Source of the DNA: an uncultured Desulfobulbus sp.
GTDB taxonomy: Bacteria; Desulfobacterota; Desulfobulbia; Desulfobulbales; Desulfobulbaceae
Direction: 5' to 3'
Assembly: GCF_963665445.1 (NCBI RefSeq)
Contig: NZ_OY762276.1
Span: forward strand, 3,175,501-3,239,500
DNA length: 64,000 bases
Shown here: one piece after another, positions 7,814 through 16,357 of the stretch
How the letters are laid out: each line of letters begins with the position of its first letter
Position numbering within the stretch: position 1 is the first letter of the stretch
The notes under the pieces: model-generated
What the model was told of the DNA's origin: nothing
Databases searched by the model: none
What the model saw: only the letters and a program-made list of their open reading frames with translations
Program-made: the position numbers and the translations under genes

Positions 7814-10800
7814 GTGATCAGCAACCACTTCATCCCGGTTTTGCCGGACGGCTGGCAGCGACCTTTGTCGGCTCCAAACTCACCCTGATCGGCCTGGTGG
7901 CCTCGCTGCTGCTGGGATTGTTGGCCCTGGCGCAACTGCCGCGTGAAGAGGAACCCCAGATCAAGGTACCGATGATCGATGTCATGGTGGCCATGCCCGG
8001 TGCCACGCCCAAGGAGGTGGAACAGCGGCTGGCCATCCCCATGGAAAAGCTGCTCTACGAGCTGCCCGGGATCGAATACATCTACTCCACCTCCATGCCC
8101 GGCAGATGCCTGCTGATCGCCCGCTTTTACGTGGGGGAGGATTTTGAAAAATCCATTGTCAGCCTTAACCAGAAGCTGCAGACCAACTTCGACCGTATCC
8201 CCCATGGCGTATCCCAGCCCCTGATCAAGCCGCACACCATCGATGATGTGCCCATCCTCGCGTTGACCCTCCACTCCAAGGTCTATGACCACTCAACCCT
8301 GCGCCGTCTGGCAGCCCAGGTCGACGATGCGGTCAAATCCATCTTCGAGGTGGCCGAGACCAAAGTGATCGGCGGCAACCGCAGGCAGCTGCGGGTCCAG
8401 TTCGATCCGCTTTTGCTCACTGCCCGCAACCTGAGCCCGGCGGATTTGGTACGCCATCTGCAGGAGGCCAATCGCCAATCCTTGTCCGGGACCCTGCGTG
8501 CCGAGAACCATGAGATCCTGCTGCAGACCGGTACCTTTTTGACCTCCGCCAAAGAGGCCGGACGAATCGTCGTCGGGGTGCATGGCGGCAAGCCAGTCTA
8601 TCTTGACGAGGTGGCCACCATCGTCGACGGCCCTGAAGAGCCGCAGTCCTATGTGCTGTTCGGCGCTCGCGAGGGCAACCCCGAGGCCGCGGTGACCCTG
8701 TCGGTGGCCAAGCGCCCGGGCGCCAATGCGGTGCATGTGGTGGAGACCGTACTGCACAAGGTGGAGAGCCTCAAAGGCACCCTGATTCCGCCGGAGATCG
8801 AAGTGAGCATCACCCGCGACTACGGGGAGACCGCTGCGGAAAAATCCAATGAACTGCTCTACCACATGGGGATCGCCGTTTTCGGTGTGGCCCTCCTGAT
8901 CCTGCTCTTTCTCGGCTGGCGCGAGTCGATCATCGTCCTTTTGGCGATCCCCTCGACCCTGTCGCTGACCCTGCTGCTCTTTTATCTCTACGGCTATACC
9001 CTCAACCGCATCACCCTCTTTGCCCTGATCTTCTCCATCGGCATCCTTGTGGACGATGCCATTGTCGTGGTGGAGAACATCGTCCGCCACATGCGTTTGC
9101 CCGAGAACCGGCAGGCCTCGCTCAAGGACATTGCGGTGGCCGCGGTGATTGAGGTCGGCAATCCGACGATCCTCGCCACCTGGGCGGTTATCGCCGCCAT
9201 CCTCCCCATGGCCTTTGTCGGCGGGCTGATGGGCCCCTACATGCGGCCAATCCCCATCGGTGCCTCGGCCGCCATGGTCTTTTCCCTGCTGATCGCCTTT
9301 ACCGTGACCCCCTGGGCCGCCATCCGCATCCTGCGCAAGCCCTCAGGCACGACTGCCAGCCAGAGTCACGACCCGGATCATGCACCGGATGACTGGTTCA
9401 CCCGGCTCTACCACCGAATCATGGATCCCCTGCTTGCCCATGCAGGCTGGCGGCTGATCTTCTTTGCCTCCATCATCGGCATGCTGCTCATCTCCTGTTC
9501 CCTGGTCTACTTCGGCAAGGTCAGGGTGAAGATGCTGCCCTTTGACAACAAGTCCGAATTCCAGATCGTGCTCGATATGCCCGAGGGCTCCCCCCTGGAA
9601 CAGACCACCCGGGTTGCCCTGGAGATGGCCGAGGTGATCGGCAGGGAACCGGAGGTGGTCAACTACCAGGTCTATGCCGGCACCGCCTCGCCTTACAACT
9701 TCAATGGGCTGGTGCGCCATTATTTCCTCCGTTCCGGAGCCACCGTTGCCGATATTCAGGTGAACCTCAAGGCCAAGGGTGAGCGTGACAGCCAGAGCCA
9801 TGCGATCGCCAAGCGGGTGCGCCCGGAAATCGCCGAGATCGCTGCCCGGTACGGCGCCACCGTGGCGGTGGCCGAGGTGCCGCCCGGTCCCCCGGTGCTG
9901 CAGACCCTGGTTGCCGAGATCTACGGGCCTGACGACGTCAGCCGCCTCGCCCTGGCCACCAAGGTGAAGGAGATCTTTTCCTCAACCGATGGAGTGGTGG
10001 ATATCGACTGGTACCGGGAGAGCGAACGGAGCAAACTGGTGCTGACCGTGGATAAGGAGAAGGCGGCTCTCAACGGCCTTTCCGAGGCGGAAATCGCCCA
10101 GGCCATCGACATGGGCCTTTCGGGAAAATCGATCGATCTGTTCCACCAGCCCCGTGACAAGGAGGAGATCGAAGTCCTCCTCCAGCTGCCGCAGGCCCAG
10201 CGGGCCCGAATCGACAACCTGCTCAACATCGCCCTGCGGCCCGCCGCCAATCCGCAGGCGCCGCTCATTCCCCTGCGCGAATTGGTACGGGTGAGTGAGC
10301 AGCCGGTGGAGCAGCCCATCTACCGCAAAAATCTCAAACCGGTGCTCTATGTGACCGGGGATGTGGCCGGTGCCGCAGAAAGCCCGGTCTATCCGATCCT
10401 GGAGATGAACAAAAAGCTCCAGGCCCTCAGTGGTGACCAGTTCGGCGGTCTGGCTGGCCCGATCACTATCTACAACCTCAACCAGCCCTTTCTCGAGCAG
10501 CAGCCGTCGATGAAGTGGGACGGTGAGTGGCATATCACCCTGGAGGTCTTCCGCGATCTCGGACTGGCCTTCTGCGTGGTCATGGTGCTGATCTACATGC
10601 TCATGGTCGGCTGGTTCAAGGACTACATCATCCCCCTGGTGGTGATGGCGGCGATTCCCTTCTCGCTGATCGGCATCCTCCCGGCCCACTGGGGGTTAGG
10701 CGCCTTTTTCACCGCCACCTCGATGATCGGCTTCATGGCCGGAGCGGGTATCGTGGTGCGCAACTCGATCATTCTGGTCGACTTTATCGAGCTGCGCCTC

Positions 10801-11034
10801 AGCCACGGTCTGCCGCTGGCCGAGGCTGTGGTCGAGGCCGGTGCGATCCGCTTTCGTCCCATGCTGCTCACCGCGCTGGCAGTGGTGGTGGGCGCCTCGG
10901 TCATCCTGGCCGACCCGATCTTCCAGGGGCTGGCCATCTCGCTCATGTTCGGCGAGATCGCCTCGCTTTTGATCAGCCGCATGGCCGTGCCGGTGCTCTA
11001 CTTCATGGTGCAGCAACGAAAACAGGGTGCCTGA
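7810..11034 (+). CDS. RND-family efflux permease
   Basis: A 1074-residue inner membrane proton/substrate antiporter of the AcrB/HAE1-type superfamily. An N-terminal transmembrane helix (about 22-42) is followed by a large periplasmic loop, helices 2-6 (about 350-510) with the fourth-helix acidic motif [17 protein letters not shown], a second periplasmic loop, and helices 8-12 (about 920-1065). The length is normal. The substrate (drug, solvent or metal) cannot be assigned. Members with this divergent [16 protein letters not shown] start are usually called acriflavin-resistance-like. It is the last gene of the three-gene operon. Confidence 0.93.
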   Translation: MSDQQPLHPGFAGRLAATFVGSKLTLIGLVASLLLGLLALAQLPREEEPQIKVPMIDVMVAMPGATPKEVEQRLAIPMEKLLYELPGIEYIYSTSMPGRCLLIARFYVGEDFEKSIVSLNQKLQTNFDRIPHGVSQPLIKPHTIDDVPILALTLHSKVYDHSTLRRLAAQVDDAVKSIFEVAETKVIGGNRRQLRVQFDPLLLTARNLSPADLVRHLQEANRQSLSGTLRAENHEILLQTGTFLTSAKEAGRIVVGVHGGKPVYLDEVATIVDGPEEPQSYVLFGAREGNPEAAVTLSVAKRPGANAVHVVETVLHKVESLKGTLIPPEIEVSITRDYGETAAEKSNELLYHMGIAVFGVALLILLFLGWRESIIVLLAIPSTLSLTLLLFYLYGYTLNRITLFALIFSIGILVDDAIVVVENIVRHMRLPENRQASLKDIAVAAVIEVGNPTILATWAVIAAILPMAFVGGLMGPYMRPIPIGASAAMVFSLLIAFTVTPWAAIRILRKPSGTTASQSHDPDHAPDDWFTRLYHRIMDPLLAHAGWRLIFFASIIGMLLISCSLVYFGKVRVKMLPFDNKSEFQIVLDMPEGSPLEQTTRVALEMAEVIGREPEVVNYQVYAGTASPYNFNGLVRHYFLRSGATVADIQVNLKAKGERDSQSHAIAKRVRPEIAEIAARYGATVAVAEVPPGPPVLQTLVAEIYGPDDVSRLALATKVKEIFSSTDGVVDIDWYRESERSKLVLTVDKEKAALNGLSEAEIAQAIDMGLSGKSIDLFHQPRDKEEIEVLLQLPQAQRARIDNLLNIALRPAANPQAPLIPLRELVRVSEQPVEQPIYRKNLKPVLYVTGDVAGAAESPVYPILEMNKKLQALSGDQFGGLAGPITIYNLNQPFLEQQPSMKWDGEWHITLEVFRDLGLAFCVVMVLIYMLMVGWFKDYIIPLVVMAAIPFSLIGILPAHWGLGAFFTATSMIGFMAGAGIVVRNSIILVDFIELRLSHGLPLAEAVVEAGAIRFRPMLLTALAVVVGASVILADPIFQGLAISLMFGEIASLLISRMAVPVLYFMVQQRKQGA

Positions 11035-11039
11035 AAACC

Positions 11040-11090
11040 ACAACAGGGGCGTCTGTGAGCACACAGACGCCCCTGTTGTTTCCCCCTCTT
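11040..11090. terminator. strong intrinsic terminator, probably bidirectional
   Basis: A perfect 18-bp stem (11040-11057 with 11062-11079) around the loop AGCA, followed on the plus strand by a T-rich stretch and on the minus strand by TTTT within GGTTTTC. It lies between the convergent efflux operon and hybrid kinase gene, so it probably ends both transcripts. Confidence 0.85.
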
Positions 11091-11101
11091 GATGGAAAAC
11101 G

Positions 11102-12721
11102 TCAGCTTTTATTGAGGACCGAACGTATCACCGGCGCCAGATCGTGGAGGGAGACCGGTTTCATCATGAACTCGCGGATACCGGCCTTGCTCACCCGCTC
11201 CGGCGAGAGCGCCGAACTGTACCCCGAACAGAGGATGATCGGTAATTCCGGCCGCAGGGTCAGCATGCTACGGGCAATCTCGAACCCGGTCTTTCCGGGC
11301 ATGGTTTGGTCGGTGATGACCACATCAAAACCCTGGGGATTCTTCTCAAAGGTCATCAGAGCGGTGTTACCGTCGTTGCACACCGTAATTTTGTAACCGA
11401 GCTGTTCGAGAAACCCCTTGAGATAATCAGCCACCATTTGCTCGTCATCCACCACCAGGATCGATTCGCTGCCCCCCACCAGGGACTGCGACCGCTGCTG
11501 TTCCTGCGATGTTTCGATTCCGGTCACCACCGGAAAGTACACCTGGACCGTGGTTCCTTCCCCTCGGGTGCTCTCCACCAGGATTCGCCCCTCGTGGCTC
11601 TCGACAATGCCATGCACCACGGCCAACCCCATGCCGGTTCCCTTGCCGCTGGGTTTGGTGGTGAAGTAGGGTTCGAAAATACGTTCCAGATTGGCCGGAT
11701 CGATGCCGCAGCCGTTATCCTTGACCGAAATTTTAATCCACTCCCGTTCACCCTGGGACTCCGGGATGGCTTTTTTCACCGGCTCCAAACTGAGGACGAT
11801 GACCCCGCCCTTGTCCTCAACCGCATGAAAGGCGTTGGTGCAGAGGTTCATCACCACCTGATGCAGTTGGGTGGGGTTGGCAAGGATAACCCGGTCAGTG
11901 GCAGCAATCTTTTCCTGAATGGTAATGGTCGAGGGAATGGTTCCCCGCAGGAGCTTGATCACCTCCTTGAGCAGCACTCCGGGTTGGAGCAGAATGCGCT
12001 TGGTGGTCTCCTTGCGGCTGAAGGCCAGTATCTGATTGACCAATTCCGAGGCCTTGCCGCCAGCCTTGAGAATCTGCCGAATTTCCCGCTGCAGGGCGAT
12101 ACCCGGCGGCAATTTCAACAACGCCAGTTCGGCGTATCCCAGGATCGCAGCCAACAGATTGTTGAAGTCATGGGCAATGCCACCGGCCAGGGTGCCGATG
12201 GCAGCCATCTTCTGCGACTGGCGCAACTGCTCCTCAAGCTGTCGCTGACGTCGAATCTCGGAGAGTTGATCACTGAGATCGCGCACCAACTCCAGGGTGC
12301 CGAGGCGTTGTCCCTGGTCATTATTGATTTCGTTTTCCATGGTCTCGCCAAGGAATACACTGCCATCCTTGCGCATGAACCTGCGGCTCCAGGCAGTCGG
12401 GAAATCGTCATGACGGAACTTTTCGCCACCCTTTTCGTAGAGCATGGTCTGCGGCTGCCCAACCAACTCCTCTTGGGCATAACCGAACATGCGGCACAGG
12501 GCGGGATTGGCCTGCTTGATCTCGCCGGAGGCATCCATCACCACCACCCCATCGGGAATACTGTTGAGGGTGGAGAGGAAAAAAATCCTCTGTTCGTCGA
12601 GATCACGGATCTTCGCCCTCAATTCGGGGTAATAACTTTTACGGATCGATCGTTCCCCCAGACCGACAATCGCGTCCCTCAGTTCATCCCTGTTGTCTCC
12701 ACTACCGGAGTGATGAGTCAT
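11102..12721 (-). CDS. PAS hybrid histidine kinase with C-terminal receiver
   Basis: A 539-residue soluble sensor kinase. A PAS domain occupies about residues 48-155. The dimerisation/phosphoacceptor domain has its histidine in GGIAHDFNNLLAAILGY (about 187). The ATPase domain shows the N box LCTNAFHAV, DNGCGID, FEPYFTTKPSGKGTGMGL and the G boxes. A receiver (about 420-537) has VVDDE, the acceptor aspartate in VVITDQTMPGKTG and the switch lysine in MMKPVS. There are no transmembrane segments, so it senses a cytoplasmic cue. It starts 3 bases after the alcohol dehydrogenase stop, so the two are cotranscribed. Confidence 0.92.
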   Translation of the reverse strand: MTHHSGSGDNRDELRDAIVGLGERSIRKSYYPELRAKIRDLDEQRIFFLSTLNSIPDGVVVMDASGEIKQANPALCRMFGYAQEELVGQPQTMLYEKGGEKFRHDDFPTAWSRRFMRKDGSVFLGETMENEINNDQGQRLGTLELVRDLSDQLSEIRRQRQLEEQLRQSQKMAAIGTLAGGIAHDFNNLLAAILGYAELALLKLPPGIALQREIRQILKAGGKASELVNQILAFSRKETTKRILLQPGVLLKEVIKLLRGTIPSTITIQEKIAATDRVILANPTQLHQVVMNLCTNAFHAVEDKGGVIVLSLEPVKKAIPESQGEREWIKISVKDNGCGIDPANLERIFEPYFTTKPSGKGTGMGLAVVHGIVESHEGRILVESTRGEGTTVQVYFPVVTGIETSQEQQRSQSLVGGSESILVVDDEQMVADYLKGFLEQLGYKITVCNDGNTALMTFEKNPQGFDVVITDQTMPGKTGFEIARSMLTLRPELPIILCSGYSSALSPERVSKAGIREFMMKPVSLHDLAPVIRSVLNKS

Positions 12722-12724
12722 AGA

Positions 12725-13885
12725 CTAGAACGCCTCCTCAAAAATCGCTTCGATATCTGCCAACTCCAGCCGGCGTGGATTGGTGACCATACAGGGATCG
12801 GCCAGTGCCTTACGCGATAACAGGGGAATATCCTCCAGCTGCACCCCGCGCTTACTCAGGCCGGATATAAAACCGAGTTGTTCCTTAAAGCGCTGAATGG
12901 CATCGAAAATAGCCTGGCAACGATCCTCCTGGGGCAGCTCAGCCACCGCCACATTAAAGATCTCGCCGATCCGGTCGTATCGTTCGGCAGCGGCCTCATA
13001 GTTATATCGCATGACCACATCCAACAGCAGGGTGTTGCATTCACCGTGGGGCAGGTCGAGCAGGCCCCCCAGACTGTGGGCCAAGGCATGAACAGCGCCT
13101 AGGCTGGCATTGGAAAAGGCCAACCCCGCCTCCAGGCTCGCCAACATCATCTGTTCCCGTAGGTCAATATCATCCAGCTTCTCAACAACCAGGGGCAGAT
13201 ATTGATGAATCAGACGAATGGCTTCCAGGGCATGAATATCGGTCAACGGGGAGTTGGCAGAACTGACATAGGCCTCAACCGCATGGACCAGGGCATCCAT
13301 GCCGGTACACAAGGTCAGGTGACGATCCATGGTCAGGGTCAGGCCTGGGTCGAGCAAGGCCAAATCCGGGACCACGGTTTTGCTGATGATGGCGATCTTG
13401 ACCTTGTCGGTGGTGTTGTTGATGATGGCAAACTGGGAGACGTCGGCCGAGGAGCCGGAGGTGGTGGGCACACAGATCAGCGGTGGCCCAGGAATTTCAA
13501 CGTTATCAACCCCTTGAAATTCCAAGATATGTTTGTTGTTGGCAGAGACGATGGATACTCCTTTAGCGCAATCCATCGGACTGCCGCCGCCCAGAGCAAT
13601 GATGATGTCACACTTGGCTTGCCGGTAGAGCTCGGCCGCCTCCATCACCTCGCTTTCCCGGGGATTGGGACTGACCCGATCGTAGACAACGGACTGAACG
13701 CCAGAGTCGGAAAGAATCGTTTGCGCCCGCTCGAGAATCCCGGCGGCGACGATGCCCTGATCGGTCACGATAAAAACCCGCCCGGCACCGAAGTTCAGGG
13801 CGAACCGCCCCAGGAGCTCAATGGCGCCGTCTCCGAAAATGATTTCCGGAGCAAGAAATTTCCGTATGTTCAACTCAGTCAACAT
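12725..13885 (-). CDS. iron-containing alcohol dehydrogenase
   Basis: A 386-residue group III NAD(P)-dependent alcohol dehydrogenase, cytoplasmic, interconverting an alcohol and an aldehyde or ketone. The nucleotide motif GGGSPMDCAKG is near residue 98. The metal ligands are visible in DALVHAVEAYVSS (Asp and His, near 195) and in HALAHSLGGLLDLPHGECN (two His, near 265-280). A strong G-rich ribosome binding site precedes the start. The substrate is not deducible; ethanol, butanol or a lactaldehyde-type compound is possible. The hybrid kinase follows at once. Confidence 0.93.
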   Translation of the reverse strand: MLTELNIRKFLAPEIIFGDGAIELLGRFALNFGAGRVFIVTDQGIVAAGILERAQTILSDSGVQSVVYDRVSPNPRESEVMEAAELYRQAKCDIIIALGGGSPMDCAKGVSIVSANNKHILEFQGVDNVEIPGPPLICVPTTSGSSADVSQFAIINNTTDKVKIAIISKTVVPDLALLDPGLTLTMDRHLTLCTGMDALVHAVEAYVSSANSPLTDIHALEAIRLIHQYLPLVVEKLDDIDLREQMMLASLEAGLAFSNASLGAVHALAHSLGGLLDLPHGECNTLLLDVVMRYNYEAAAERYDRIGEIFNVAVAELPQEDRCQAIFDAIQRFKEQLGFISGLSKRGVQLEDIPLLSRKALADPCMVTNPRRLELADIEAIFEEAF

Positions 13886-14209
13886 GGGTCTCCCCTCCCC
13901 CTGAACACTTCAGACATGGTATGACTTGAATAAAGAGAACTTCCATCACGACCAAGACCTGCCTACAATTTCTGCAAGAGAACACCTTAGAGGGTATTAC
14001 CCGATAACTCATGAGAAAAACAGGCAATTGCCATTATCCTAACGTGGCCTGGACAATAATTATTCAAGATTCCCAAGAGCCTTGTCTGTTCGTATCCTAT
14101 GTGAAAAAATCTGCTGCGTCAAACACCTTTGTACCTGTTCTTCCCTCTAAAGAAAACAAATGGTTATTGGTCAGCTCTTCCACAGCGGGATCGCTCGTCC
14201 ACGCCCCTG
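13886..14209. other. 324-base non-coding gap upstream of the alcohol dehydrogenase
   Basis: No credible gene is seen on either strand. The gap holds three short palindromes 110-150 bases upstream of the dehydrogenase start: GGGTA-T-TACCC (13992-14002), CTCATGAG (14008-14015) and GGCAATTGCC (14023-14032). They could be protein-binding sites, but short palindromes like these also occur by chance. No convincing -35/-10 or -24/-12 promoter was found. Confidence 0.3.
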
Positions 14210-14668
14210 TTACCTCCGCGAATTTTGCGCAACATCCGTCGGAGAAAACGGGATTCCGAAACGATCCTGGCCCAGGAGATGAATACTGTCGCGGCCAAAG
14301 AGTTCGAGAAAGCTGGAATCTGCCAGCGTACAGCGGAACCCTCGGCAGGTGCGGGGACGATAGTGGTAAATTGCGCATTGATACCTGCCATTCACCTTGC
14401 GTAGAAAGACGCAGCCCTTGTCATCGGGATGGATCATGTACACCTTGCCTGCCGTCAGGGCTTCCGCCTCCAGTTGCTGCATGGATTTATGGCGAAGCTG
14501 CGCCAGGGTAATGTCGATACCGACATGACCGCCCATCTTGCGGATAAAATCCACCTCATCGGGCTGAAGAGGGATCCTCCGGTACGATTTACAGCAGGTC
14601 CCGCATTGGCGGCACTCGGCGAAGATGGTCTTCAGGGTTGTTTCATCAGGGATAACGTTTTTGCTCAT
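14210..14668 (-). CDS. YkgJ-family cysteine cluster protein
   Basis: A 152-residue protein of the YkgJ/Fe-S-oxidoreductase-like cysteine cluster family, thought to bind zinc or an iron-sulphur cluster. The cysteines are in CRQCGTCCKSYRRIPL (about 20-35), KGCVFL, YQCAIYHYRPRTCRGFRC (about 105-122). There is no signal peptide or membrane segment. It starts 38 bases after the HDAC-like gene and is probably the last gene of the chemoreceptor-GNAT-HDAC transcript. The biochemical activity of this family is not established. A second, longer member lies at 44691-45455. Confidence 0.82.
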   Translation of the reverse strand: MSKNVIPDETTLKTIFAECRQCGTCCKSYRRIPLQPDEVDFIRKMGGHVGIDITLAQLRHKSMQQLEAEALTAGKVYMIHPDDKGCVFLRKVNGRYQCAIYHYRPRTCRGFRCTLADSSFLELFGRDSIHLLGQDRFGIPFSPTDVAQNSRR

Positions 14669-14706
14669 TTCCTTTTCCCGAAACTGTCAATAAAACCATT
14701 GTGAGC

Positions 14707-15738
14707 TCACAGCGTCCAAAAGGCGTGCAGTGGATGCTGCTCGAGTATCTTGGCCCCGCGATCGGAGTGGCTGACTCCTGGACGTTTCCCGGGGGGCAGG
14801 AGCAGGCTGTCCACCGTGGCCAGCACCGATGATTCAAGGCTGAGAGGATTGTATCCGCCTTCAAGAATAAAGAGCAGGCGATCATTGCAGGCTTCATGCG
14901 CTAGAAACTTCAACAACTCCGTCACCACCCCGTACCACTGCGTGGTTAGGAGAATGCGGCTGATGGTGTCGTCCTTATGCGCGTCATACCCGGCAGAAAC
15001 CAGGATGATCTGTGGCAAATACTGTTCAACCACGCTCCCGAGAACCCTGCTGAGCAGATAGAGGTACTCCTGGTCGGCAAACTGCTGATGAACCGGCAGG
15101 TTGATGGTATACCCCCGCCCCCTGTCCGCCCCTATCTCCTGCGCCAGCCCGGTAAAGGGAAAGAGTTTTTCCTGATGGATCGAGCAGAACAGGACCTGTT
15201 CGCTTTCATAAAAAACAGCCTGGGTACCGTTGCCGTGATGGACGTCGAAATCGATGATCAGAATCCGCTGCAGGCCATAAACCCGCCGCAGATACTGGGC
15301 CGTGATCGCCACATTGTTGAACAGGCAAAATCCCATGCCCCGTCCAGGTTCGGCATGATGCCCCGGAGGCCTGACAAGGGCAAATCCGTAATCAATGGTA
15401 CCGCTGAGAATCTGGTCGGCGAGTTCGAGGCAGCCTCCGGCGGCCAGAGCTGCCGTATAGAGACTCTGCTCCATGAGATAGGTGTCCCGATCATAGGAGT
15501 ACGGATCATGGAGATTCACATGCTCGCGCAGTTGCTCCAGGTAAAAGCTTGAATGCACCGCCTCGATGTCGGTTGTTGACGCCTCACGGGGACGGAAGAT
15601 GGAAAAGCGATCCCGGTAGCGTTCCGATTCCAGCCTCTGGTAGAGGCCCCGGACGCGGGCGGCATTCTCCAACGAGTTCAAAGGGATGCCATGATCGAAA
15701 TATCTTCGATCAAAGAGGATTCCCCGTGCCTTATGCAT
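14707..15738 (-). CDS. histone deacetylase-family hydrolase
   Basis: A 343-residue zinc amidohydrolase of the HDAC/acetoin-utilisation/acetylpolyamine amidohydrolase superfamily. The catalytic histidine pair is in RPPGHHAEPGRG (about 134), the zinc ligands in IDFDVHHGNGTQ (about 170) and in AGYDAHKDD (about 257), and the late LEGGYN motif (about 300) carries the transition-state tyrosine. All look intact. It would remove acetyl or other acyl groups from lysine, polyamines or small amides. The start at 15738 overlaps the GNAT stop by 8 bases; 15762 is an alternative start. Confidence 0.9.
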   Translation of the reverse strand: MHKARGILFDRRYFDHGIPLNSLENAARVRGLYQRLESERYRDRFSIFRPREASTTDIEAVHSSFYLEQLREHVNLHDPYSYDRDTYLMEQSLYTAALAAGGCLELADQILSGTIDYGFALVRPPGHHAEPGRGMGFCLFNNVAITAQYLRRVYGLQRILIIDFDVHHGNGTQAVFYESEQVLFCSIHQEKLFPFTGLAQEIGADRGRGYTINLPVHQQFADQEYLYLLSRVLGSVVEQYLPQIILVSAGYDAHKDDTISRILLTTQWYGVVTELLKFLAHEACNDRLLFILEGGYNPLSLESSVLATVDSLLLPPGKRPGVSHSDRGAKILEQHPLHAFWTL

Positions 15739-16294
15739 AGTGATACTGGTAGATGGGTTCATTGATGAAGCGCTGCCATTCCAGACGATACAGATATCCC
15801 TGCCGCTGTACCTGCTGATCGGTATACGGCAGGGCCTGAATGAGCTCGAAGCCAAGTTTTTGCAGACAGCGCTGTTGGGCCTGATTGTTGATATCGGTAT
15901 ACATCTCGACCCGGCGAATGTTGAGCCGATCAAAAAGAAACAAAATCAGGTACTTTTGCGCCTCGGTGCCGTATCCCTTTCCGCGCAGCTCCGGATTGGC
16001 GAGCTTAAGGGCCATCACCGCCGTATTGGGATCTTCGGGACGCATCCAATACTGAATGGTGCCCAACGGGGTCCCATCCCGAAGTTCCATGAGAAAACTC
16101 TTGTTTCGTTTGCTCCAGAGCATTCCTGATTTGATCTGTGCCTCAAGGGTCTCCACCGTGTGGTGCTCCGGGGTCAGATAGGAACCATAGGCAAGCGGAT
16201 CCTTGCTCCACAGGGCCAGAAGCGGCGCATCGAAGACCTCGATGCGCCGCAGCAACAGACGGATGGTGAAGATCTTGTTGCCGAAGATGGTCAT
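15731..16294 (-). CDS. GNAT-family N-acetyltransferase
   Basis: A 187-residue RimJ/RimL-like acetyltransferase (GNAT_3 type). It opens with TIRLLLRRIEVFDAPLL, and the acetyl-CoA binding motif A is ELRGKGYGTEAQKYL (about 108-122). The family signature IRRVEMYTDINNQAQQRCLQ follows, with LGFELIQ after it. It would transfer an acetyl group to a protein N-terminus, lysine or small amine, and the target is unknown. The gene overlaps the HDAC-like deacetylase and follows the chemoreceptor after 63 bases. Confidence 0.88.
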   Translation of the reverse strand: MTIFGNKIFTIRLLLRRIEVFDAPLLALWSKDPLAYGSYLTPEHHTVETLEAQIKSGMLWSKRNKSFLMELRDGTPLGTIQYWMRPEDPNTAVMALKLANPELRGKGYGTEAQKYLILFLFDRLNIRRVEMYTDINNQAQQRCLQKLGFELIQALPYTDQQVQRQGYLYRLEWQRFINEPIYQYHYA

Positions 16295-16305
16295 AGTTTC
16301 TGCTG

Positions 16306-16342
16306 CCCGACGTATCGGGCCATGTCCCCAAGGCCATGGCCC
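16306..16342 (-). repeat. two overlapping hairpins between chemoreceptor and GNAT genes
   Basis: CCCGA-4-TCGGG (16306-16319) and GGGCCATG-10-CATGGCCC (16317-16342) share three bases and cannot form together. There is no T-tract, so they are not a simple terminator. They may tune or process the mRNA between these genes. Confidence 0.4.
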
Positions 16343-16357
16343 ATCCCTGCGACTTCC

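Noticed and set aside
11306-12820. A 504-codon plus-strand frame opposite the hybrid kinase
   Set aside because: Shadow of a gene with all kinase motifs on the minus strand; no ribosome binding site or domain of its own.
14011-14511. A 166-codon plus-strand frame crossing the alcohol dehydrogenase upstream gap into the YkgJ-like gene
   Set aside because: It runs antisense through the cysteine-cluster gene and its translation has no coherent fold or family motif.
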